This document shows positions 56,801 to 64,000 of a stretch of DNA of 64,000 bases, piece after piece. Where the stretch lies: the NCBI RefSeq assembly GCF_000002425.4, contig NC_037273.1, positions 5,516,521-5,580,520 of the forward strand. Reading direction: 5' to 3'. Position numbers and translations under genes: made by a program. Below the pieces are notes generated by a model. The model did no database searches and was not told the origin of the DNA. It saw only the letters and a list, made by a program, of their open reading frames with translations. How positions within the stretch are numbered: the first letter of the stretch is position 1; the number at the start of each line of letters is the position of its first letter. Origin of the DNA: Physcomitrium patens (lineage: Eukaryota > Streptophyta > Bryopsida > Funariales > Funariaceae).

Positions 56801-57223
56801 ATGGAGAGCCAACAACCAGCGGATTCAACTCAAGAACCTTCGTTTGCTGACTTACCGGATGAGACATTGCGATTGTCACAACCTTCAAGACGACGCAACC
56901 AAAATGAAGACCCTCAAGAACGACATGTTCTTCCTCGAATAGATGGTGAGATACAACGCGTTTGGTATCACGACCTTGGAAGAGATTCTCGATGTTTGGT
57001 GATATTATTGGAGATAGGAACGACTCCTGATGGTGTTTCAAATGTATTATTTGAAGGAAGTTATGAAGGCCTCAACAGTGATCAAATAACAGGGTGGTCT
57101 TCTCGCCCTGGAATGGGACACTATCGATGGCTAAGAGGACCCATCAACTATCTTCGAAGAGAACAAAGATCAGAGTATGTAGCAAATATAATTCGCCGCA
57201 TATTAGATTTTCTCAATATATAA
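56801..57223 (+). CDS. B2 ORF3, conserved extra protein downstream of pol (140 aa)
   Basis: Intact ORF 95 bp after pol, with its own ATG (MESQQPADSTQEPS). Acidic, low-complexity N-terminus, an Arg-rich patch (QPSRRRNQNE), strand CLVILLEIGT, then PGMGHYRWLRG and REQRSEYVANIIRRILDFL. Compared with C ORF3 it has ~23 extra residues in the N-terminal half but the same C-terminal core. No recognised family, signal peptide or membrane segment. It is presumably made by re-initiation or from a spliced RNA; no splice site was demonstrated. Confidence 0.78.
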   Translation: MESQQPADSTQEPSFADLPDETLRLSQPSRRRNQNEDPQERHVLPRIDGEIQRVWYHDLGRDSRCLVILLEIGTTPDGVSNVLFEGSYEGLNSDQITGWSSRPGMGHYRWLRGPINYLRREQRSEYVANIIRRILDFLNI

Positions 57224-57250
57224 TCACCGCTCCTCGTGGAACTCGTCCCT

Positions 57251-57264
57251 AGAAGGGGGGGTAA
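57251..57264 (+). other. B2 polypurine tract
   Basis: AGAAGGGGGGGTAA directly before the 3' LTR. Confidence 0.75.
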
Positions 57265-57795
57265 TGTCACGGACATACATATAATTACCTATATGAATAA
57301 ATAAAAGTATGTAAAAGTAGGTTAATTGTGTAATATCTTCTAGAGAAGCTTCTTAGAAGCTTCATAGACGCTGCTTTGACTTTATAGGAGTCTATAGTTG
57401 ACTTTTAGGTTAGAAACTTGGTCAACAAGTTAGCCATGTGCCACACATGTTGGAAGCTTAAAGAACAAGCTAACTACGTGGTCCATCCATAGAAAACTTG
57501 CCTTGCAAGCAAAGGCATGTGGCCTAGAAAGTCAACATATATTGGAGGTCTTATAGAACATCGCCACGTGGCTTCTAGTTAGATAGTATATATAGAGGCA
57601 AGAGTGAAGCCCTCTTCACTCTTGTCAACTCCTTTCTTGCTTCTAGTCTAGTTTCAAAGGTCTCTAGTTTTCTTGTATTTTGGCAATAGCCATTCCAGTT
57701 TCTTTCTTAATATACATATTTCTATTTTGTCCTATTTCTTTTTTGAGAAAAGTCTCACTTACTCTTTAGCTTTCATCGAGTTCTTGTCCTTGACA
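57265..57795 (+). repeat. B2 3' LTR
   Basis: 531 bp, nearly identical to the 5' copy. Followed by target GAATC. Confidence 0.95.
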
Positions 57796-57849
57796 GAATC
57801 TCAAAGAACTAAAAAATCAATGCATTCATATATCATTTGAAAAGGCTAA

Positions 57850-58286
57850 AAAATCACTCAAAGATGGTATGATATTGAACTAGAATGGCTATTGCCAAAG
57901 ACAAAAAGATTAGAAAACCTTAGAACAAGATTTTGGATTAGAGAGGCATTGACAAGAATGAAAAAGACTTTAATCTTACCTCCAAATATACTATCTAACT
58001 AGAAGCTATGTGGTGACATTCTATAGGACCTTCGACACGTGTCTTAACTTGTAATATAAGTTTCTTATATGTGTGCCATATCATTAGCTTGTACCACAAG
58101 CTATCAACATGTATAATATATAGCTAATTTATTGGCCAAGTTTTTAATCTACTAATTACATATAGACACAAATAAAGATGAAACTACTTTTATAAAGTTT
58201 TTTTAGAAGATATTATTGAATTAACCTACTTTTATTTATTCATGATATTTAAGTAATTATTAAAGTAAATATGTATGTCTTTAATA
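57850..58286 (-). repeat. Degenerate B-family LTR, minus strand, copy 1
   Basis: The reverse complement aligns with the B2 LTR: 'gaatggctattgcc' at ~57885, the 'atgtggtgacat' block at ~58010, and a right end TTAATA corresponding to TGTCACGG. Heavy transitions. No internal element region, so probably a solo LTR; the left end is approximate. Confidence 0.7.
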
Positions 58287-58689
58287 TTAATATAAGTGAA
58301 AAAAAATCCATAAATTTTTAAAGCAAATTAATGTTTCAAGCAAAAAATCTTAGCATTGAAAGCTCAATATTAAGATTTGAAAAAAATTTTAAAAAATAAA
58401 ATAAAAAATGACATTTAATACTCAAAGAAATTATATATTTTTTATTTTAATTTATAAATATAACTTTGTTTAATTTTTATATCTTAGTATAAATTTTAAA
58501 AATTATAAGTATATTAAATTTTTAAAAAAATTAATAATTAATTAAAAAAATATAAAGATTTTAATTTAATATATAATCAATTTAAGTTTTGATTAAGATT
58601 TATTTTAGATTATTATGAATCTTAAAAAACTTAAAAGATCAAGATATTCTTGTATTATTCCAAAAGACTACATAATCATTGAAAGATGA
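58287..58689. other. AT-rich spacer
   Basis: Very A/T-rich, no coding frame or recognisable element. Confidence 0.5.
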
Positions 58690-59144
58690 TATAATATTTA
58701 ACTAGAATGACTATTACTAAAGATAAAAAAACTAAAAAGTCTTAGAATAAGACTAAGGACTAGAAAGGCATTGATAAGAGTAAAAAAGGCTTCACTCTTG
58801 CTTCTATAGATATTATCTAATTAGGAGCTATGTGGTGATGTTTTATACGACCTTTAATATGTGTTGACTTTGTAAGACACATATCTTAACTTGTAAGGCA
58901 AATTTTCTATATGTGCGCCATATAGTTAGCTTGTTCTCTAAGCTACCAACATGTGTGATATGTGATTAACTTATTGATCAAGTTTCCAACCTATAAATCA
59001 ACTACAAGAATGTGTAAAATCAAAAACCTGTTTATAAAGCTTCTAGAAAGCTTTTCTAAAAGATATTATGAAACTAATCTATTTTTATTTATTTCTATTT
59101 AATCATATAGATAATTATTGAAATAAATACATATGTTTGTGATA
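58690..59144 (-). repeat. Degenerate B-family LTR, minus strand, copy 2
   Basis: The reverse complement aligns with B2/G2 LTRs: 'gcttcactcttgcttctata' at ~58786 and a right end TGTGATA matching TGTCACG. Copies 1 and 2 could be two solo LTRs or the LTRs of an element whose internal part is lost. Confidence 0.7.
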
Positions 59145-59579
59145 TTTGTGATTAGTAGAATCTACTTATGAGATTTTAGAACTTCCTTAGAGCCATGTTT
59201 AAATTATTTAAAATTACTAAATTAAGTGTTTCTAAATTCCTTGTATATTATTTTTGGATTATAAATCTAACTTCAAAGTAAGTTCAAACCTTTGTACAAT
59301 TATATGCCTAACAGATTGTCAAATTGAATTTTATACAATATAATAGCTTTAATTTCAATAAAGAAGATATTAAAGAAGTATAAAAGTATATTAGCATATT
59401 TTGATAGACAATGAATAACTTTCATATAATGGCTAATAATAAAATATTATAGGTTGATTGTTGATTTTTTCAATATTAAATTTTTTATATATAAGTTTTT
59501 TTATAATATTGCAATGGACTAAAGTATTGAAGGCTTGATGCTAAAGAAGACAAATTGTTGTAAACATTAAAAAAAATAT

Positions 59580-59642
59580 GATGTTTATAATGATTGTATT
59601 GATGTTTATAATGACTATGTTGATGTTTGTAATGACTATGTT
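59580..59642. repeat. Three-copy 21-bp tandem repeat
   Basis: Three units of GATGTTTATAATGACTATGTT with two or three substitutions, starting at 59580, 59601 and 59622. Confidence 0.85.
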
Positions 59643-59975
59643 GATGCAACTTGTTAATTTATTGGACTATTTATAGCCAAGTAGTACTAACATCTACAAT
59701 CCATTCCACAAACAATAGATTTAAATATCTAGAATTGATATGTAATTATTAATTTATACATACATTTTATTTCTTATATTTACACTATATATTTATGTTA
59801 TATATATATTTATTGTATTTATATTTTATATCTTATAATCATATTCTATACAAATAAGTCATCTTTATGTCTTTGTATAAAAAATGTTACATATGCAAAT
59901 ATGTATAAACATAAAAAAGTTTTATTCATATTTAAATTCTATATAAAATTCATCTAACAATTTTTAACAAATATT

Positions 59976-60000
59976 AAAAAAAAAAAAAAAAAAAAAAAAA
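59976..60000. repeat. A25 homopolymer
   Basis: Uninterrupted run of 25 A. It could be a mononucleotide microsatellite or the tail of an old retroposed sequence; no coding remnant precedes it. Confidence 0.8.
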
Positions 60001-60391
60001 CCAATAAAAGAGGCCAAAATTTCTAAATCTCTTCATGACATTTTTAATTTTATTTTAAATATTTTATAATTCATTTTAAAAAAACTACAGTTTTATTTTT
60101 TTTGAAAAATAAAATAGTTCAAAATATTGTAAAATGAATTGGGTCCTTGCAAATGATGCGGGTCATGGCCTTTACATCATGAGCAGTGACCAAACGGCCA
60201 TTGCGTGAAGTGGCCTTTAGAAGTTGAGTATTAGGGGTTCACCAGCTAACCAAGTCTTGTTCCTAATTATAGTTGCAAGCGCGGATCAGAGTCGCCGAGG
60301 CCCCTATCATCGTGGCTTCCTCGTGAACATGCCCGTTCATGTTTGGTCATTTCTAGGGTTTTCATATCCCTCGATTCCCTTTTTTGAGATT

Positions 60392-60399
60392 TTTCCCGC
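60392..60399 (+). promoter_or_regulatory. E2F-type site, MCMBP promoter
   Basis: TTTCCCGC, a perfect match to the E2F consensus TTTSSCGC, 182 bp upstream of the ATG at 60581. Confidence 0.65.
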
Positions 60400-60420
60400 G
60401 CTAATCCTTCGTTTGTAGTT

Positions 60421-60428
60421 TTTCGCGC
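60421..60428 (+). promoter_or_regulatory. Second E2F-type site, MCMBP promoter
   Basis: TTTCGCGC, also matching TTTSSCGC, 29 bp after the first. Arabidopsis MCMBP is named E2F TARGET GENE 1, so paired sites fit S-phase control. Confidence 0.6.
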
Positions 60429-60580
60429 AGTTCCTCGAGAACCGTGATCAGCGGTTTGTCGTTGCTGTTGCGTTTCTGAACGTGGGTTTGTTGGGTTTGA
60501 GGGTTCGCTCGGTGGGTTTTATGACAGTGGTTTGAAGGGGCTGGGTTGAGTGAGATCGCTGGACCTAAGAGAAGGTTGCA

Positions 60581-63500
60581 ATGGGGGGACCGTCGATGGA
60601 CTTGTATGGTAACCCCCTGGGTGCAGTACGGGTTCTGTTCGAGAGATCGTGTAGAAATGCCGCCTCTGCTGCAGAATTGACTCGCTCCGATTGGGGCGTT
60701 CAAGAGCTTTTTCAGAACTCGTTGTTTGCAGAGAGCGGACATCTTCAGGTAATATACTTGGCTTCTGGCCTCTTGCTCCATTCTTGCAATGTTTTTATGG
60801 CAGATCACGTCTCCGAAGTATCGCAGCTGAGTAGCTATTCGTTTTCAGCGTGGACCTATTATTTTGATCAGTAAGTGTTTTGTTTTAGTGTAGAAGAGTA
60901 CATGAATAGGACGACAGTTTCTACTTGTCCTTGTAGTGTGTAGGTTTCTGTATAGGTGCGCTCTTGGAATCTAAACAGAGGAAAGAGAGGGCCTCTGTTG
61001 CGCCACGGTGAATTGTTTAACCACCAGGATTTTTCTTCGTTAATTTTTGTAAGTTCTGTTCTTTCATTTACGGACACGAGCCACTCGACTTTAAAGAAGA
61101 GCGGGTTGTTCGCATTAATTTTGTGCAGGTCCCTGAAATTAACTCTGTTCCGCTGGATGCTATACCTGTGAACTCTCTTGTCCGCTTCCGCGGCATGGTA
61201 GTATCCTTTCCTTATCATTTTGCAGTGGAGTTAAATTATTCAACGGTTTGGGTCATGTCTTTGTGAATTTACTTTATCGTTTTGGTTTACTGCGACATTT
61301 GCAAGCTCTTTGTGTATTTTCTCTCTTGTGATACTCAATTATTCACTAGTAGCAGCGCTAGATCAGTGCTGTGATTAAATATTTTTGATATGTGTTGTAT
61401 CAGGTGCAAGATATGTTTGATGTCGAATATTACATCGGAGCATACAAGGCAAGTACTATTTACGGCTATCTCTGCTATGCAGCTTTAGATGGTTTTTCTT
61501 AACTTTGTGTTGGATGCCGGCTTGCAAATTTTTTAAGTGACTCAATTGTATTAGCCTATTACAGGATCAAGGAGTGTGGCATACCAGCAAGTATATGGAT
61601 GTGGCGGATGTGCCTTCTGGCTCAGAAGCAGAAGCTCAAATGTGGGATCGCCGTGTCCTTTACTGTGTGCCGGTATGTCCGTCTTTTTGTGAGAAGTTTA
61701 TCAGTTTCTCTTTCAGATGCAATGTGTTCCGCTCCGTCAGCATTGTGATTATATTTCTTCACAAGAATATTAAGATATGTCACTTATTTATTACCACCTG
61801 TGCTATTGGTGACAGATTCCTGGGGAGAATTCATGGGTGAAGGAGTCATGCGCTGCGCAGAGGACAGCAGCACTTAGTACAGTAACCGTGTCACAGGGTG
61901 AAAAGCGGCCTCGTGGCTCTTCAGACGAGGAAGCCTTTGAGGTTTGGATATAGCATAACTGTTGAATACTTCCGTCATCAACGGCCTGCGTTATTTTATT
62001 CGCCTGTGATGTCTTCAAAGTTCGTTGCCATTATTTACCCCTACGTCAATTACGAGCGATCGTTTTGTCTTGTTGCAGGCGATGGAAGCAGACGCGCCGC
62101 TCGGGAATGATGCCAGCGACAAAAAGCGACTGGTATAGCAGCCTCCCTTCATTCGTTCTTCTGATCAAAAGTTGTTGCTTCCTCCTGTTCGTCGGTTCTT
62201 TGTGTTGCAGTGTGTGTAGTTGTTATTTAATAGAATTCATCTGACTCGTTCAAATTGGCTTTTTTGCTTCGAATAGTGTGGGCTACTTATCTTACTTGGA
62301 ATTTGCCTCTCTCAAAATTCATGGTGTGATCTGGAGGTTTCAGAGAGGAGATGAAATAGCATCTACATCGCAAGGTTCTCCAGCAGCGACAGATCTTGAT
62401 CTTAATATGCCGCTGGGTTCTTCTGAAGGGAACAAACTTGTGCCCTGCTTAATTAAGGTAGGATGGCGACCTGCTTGCATGGCTTGGTTTTGTTCTGCGC
62501 CCAGTACTCTCCACTGTGCTAAATGTTTATATCTACAACTGATTGTAGAACCGTGCATTGAAGTTTTCTATTGATATATTTTGGCAGGTGTACGATGGTC
62601 AAGATGCAGACCTGAAACTCAATGATGTTGTGGAGGTTTTTGGGGTTCTAACCTTCGATCCTCAGATATCTGCTGCGAGCTTTCATCAAAATAATGGGGA
62701 CGACAGTTACATGGATGTTGTCCAATCTGCGTTTCTAGAAGACAATGTTTCCATGCGGCTACCAGCCAGTAAAGTGAGATAGATGTTTTTTTAGAAATTG
62801 ATTTTTTTTTGTATTTCGTTTCCCTTTTGAAAGCACTTGGTTTGGCTTTATCATTTGATGAGGATGTCAGGAATTTATTTCTGGAATTGTGTTTTTCTGC
62901 AGGTTCCACGACTCCAGTGCATCACGTGGAGAAAGATATGTCAATCTGATTACGCTCATGGAGCTTCTCTTGCAGTAAGCATCTACTTCTTTCATTTGAT
63001 TAGCCATATTTTTTTTTTGCTCAACATCCTGCAATTAGTGAGGTGAAACCAATGCTACCTTTCCTGTCAGTCATTTGTATTCGAGAAGAATGGGTTATCC
63101 AAAGTAGACATTCAAAATTAAGAGCTCTGATAATAGTTATTTTGTTTGGGCTGATAAGCTGTTCATTCACTAGGACTCCTGAAATGCTTCCAATTGTGCA
63201 ACTATGATCTTGTTTTGAGGTTACTCGACTGCATTTGTCAGGTTCTTCCATCAGACGTCGCGGAGACCAGGAAATCCCTTCTGGACTACCTTACCTTTTC
63301 ACTTGGAGGAGATGCTCTTGCTGCCGAGTACTTGCTATTACATCTTTTGTCTCAGGTGATGATGCACATCTATTGACTTGGAAATTTATGGTAGACTGTA
63401 GAAGGGTCTACGAAATTTCCATGGATATGGACATATCCTTAGTGTTCAGCTCAGAGTGTAAGTTTCGATCTCTGATCATCGTTTGAAGTGCCAGAGCCTT

Positions 63501-63838
63501 GGGTCCTCTCTTGTCTTTCAATTCACGGTTACGATGTGCCAACACAATTATTATTATATGTGGTAGACTTCGTACCGCTGAACTGACTGTACATTTTATT
63601 TTATTTTATTTTTTTCAACGTTTTAGGTGCACGCTCGAGTGGATGCCATGGCACTAGGAAAGCTGTCGCTCAATATTACCGGTTGCAACCCTGGTTCTGA
63701 AGGTGGTTTATCTCCAACTGCCGCAACTGCTGCAGATGTCATATCGAAATTGGTTCCTCGCTCACATTTAATGCCCCTATCTCTTCAAACATTGAACCAT
63801 GCTCCAGTAGCACCACGGAAAGATTATGTGTCTAACAG
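60581..63838 (+). CDS. MCMBP: MCM-binding protein (ETG1), exons 1-11, 3' end beyond window
   Basis: Replisome factor that binds the MCM2-7 helicase in the nucleus; in plants ETG1 also supports sister-chromatid cohesion (family knowledge). Exons by frame and splice sites: 60581-60748, 61129-61197, 61404-61448, 61565-61672, 61816-61941, 62079-62132, 62344-62457, 62588-62773, 62903-62974, 63242-63355, 63627-63838. All introns except the last are phase 0; the last exon ends phase 2. About 422 residues are covered. Recognisable conserved blocks: NSLVRFRGMVQDMFD, YYIGAYKDQGVW, DRRVLYCVPIPGENSW, CLIKVYDGQDADLKLNDVVE, FGVLTFDP, and LLDYLTFSLGGDALAAEYLL. Intron 3 starts GC (61449), a GC-AG intron. The start ATG gives a plant-like N-terminus (LYGNPLGAVRVLFE). 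The rest of the protein, roughly a third, lies outside. Confidence 0.92.
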
Positions 63839-64000
63839 GTGAGTGGATTCCTCCTTCTTTCCTCTTATTCCATCCCTTTTGGCATTCGTCGGTTTTCCAT
63901 TGATGAGTTTCACTTTCTTTTTAAATTGGAGATCCCCAAATAACATTTTAAGTGCTCATCCGGCCCTATTCCTCCTCTATACGTTGTCTTAATTTCTTCT

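Larger units (their letters stand above)
51461..57795 (+). mobile_element. Element B2: full-length, young chromovirus
   Basis: 531-bp LTRs (51461-51991 and 57265-57795) with only about three differences seen, and TSD GAATC at 51456-51460 and 57796-57800. Total 6,335 bp. gag and ORF3 are open, and pol is interrupted by only three stops, each a C-to-T change relative to B1. It is the most intact element here and the best template for family structure: LTR, self-priming site, gag, -1 pol with chromodomain, ORF3, purine tract, LTR. Confidence 0.95.
59145..60150. other. AT-rich region before the host gene
   Basis: No gene found. Contains a 21-bp tandem repeat (59580-59642), an A25 run (59976-60000) and a small A/T hairpin near 60091-60115. 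Base composition changes sharply toward GC at about 60150. Confidence 0.55.

Noticed and set aside
60401..60808. Minus-strand ORF over the MCMBP promoter and exon 1
   Set aside because: Overlaps a well-supported exon and has no recognisable protein features.
62278..62343. Longer MCMBP exon 7 starting after the AG at 62276
   Set aside because: That acceptor has a good pyrimidine tract, but the phase it gives runs into TGA; starting at 62344 keeps phase 0 and the conserved CLIK reading.

Overview
The window looks like repeat-dense pericentromeric or intergenic DNA of a land plant. It is AT-rich and packed with nested LTR retrotransposons, and ends in an intron-rich host gene for the MCM-binding protein (MCMBP; ETG1 in plants). 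Chromodomain Ty3/gypsy elements with a Tf1-like self-priming layout, a fungal-looking Ty3 lineage and giant-virus-like RNA polymerase debris together suggest an early-diverging plant. A moss is my best guess and a lycophyte is possible. The species is an inference; I see no diagnostic marker.

Layout. 1-1501: 3' end of a chromovirus (G1: pol end, extra ORF3, LTR) inserted in the RT region of an old chromovirus, G2. 1508-2340 and 6233-6545: heavily C-to-T/G-to-A decayed G2 pol. Between them, ~2345-6124 holds a head-to-head pair of intronless RNA polymerase pseudogenes: RPB2-like on minus, RPB1-like on plus, about 106 bp apart. This resembles an endogenised nucleocytoplasmic large DNA virus fragment.

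6546-50531 is one nest, read outward-in from target-site duplications: G2 contains E (Ty3, plus). E contains solo LTR F (TSD GGCAA). F contains D (Ty3, minus, relative of E). The 3' LTR of D contains A (Tat/Athila-like, TSD TAACT). A contains B1 (chromovirus, TSD AAATC) and C (chromovirus, TSD GCATA/GCGTA). B1 contains H (deleted copia, TSD CTTCC). That is seven levels.

50532-51242 is the 3' end of G2. B2 (51461-57795, TSD GAATC) is a complete, young chromovirus whose pol is broken by only three nonsense codons. 57850-59144 has two degenerate minus-strand LTRs, and 59145-60150 is AT-rich with a short tandem repeat and a 25-nt A run. From ~60150 GC rises and the host gene starts: two E2F-type sites, then 11 exons of MCMBP, running off the right edge.

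How the parts work together. The chromoviruses B1, B2, C and G1 share gag, a -1-frame pol (PR-RT-RH-IN-chromodomain) and a small conserved ORF3 of unknown function. In both B and C families, 11 nt at the predicted mRNA start are exactly complementary to 11 nt located 2 nt after the 5' LTR, with different sequences in each family. This is the arrangement expected of Tf1/sushi-type self-primed reverse transcription. The C-family U3 carries dense heat-shock elements. Almost every element is disabled, largely by transitions typical of cytosine deamination.
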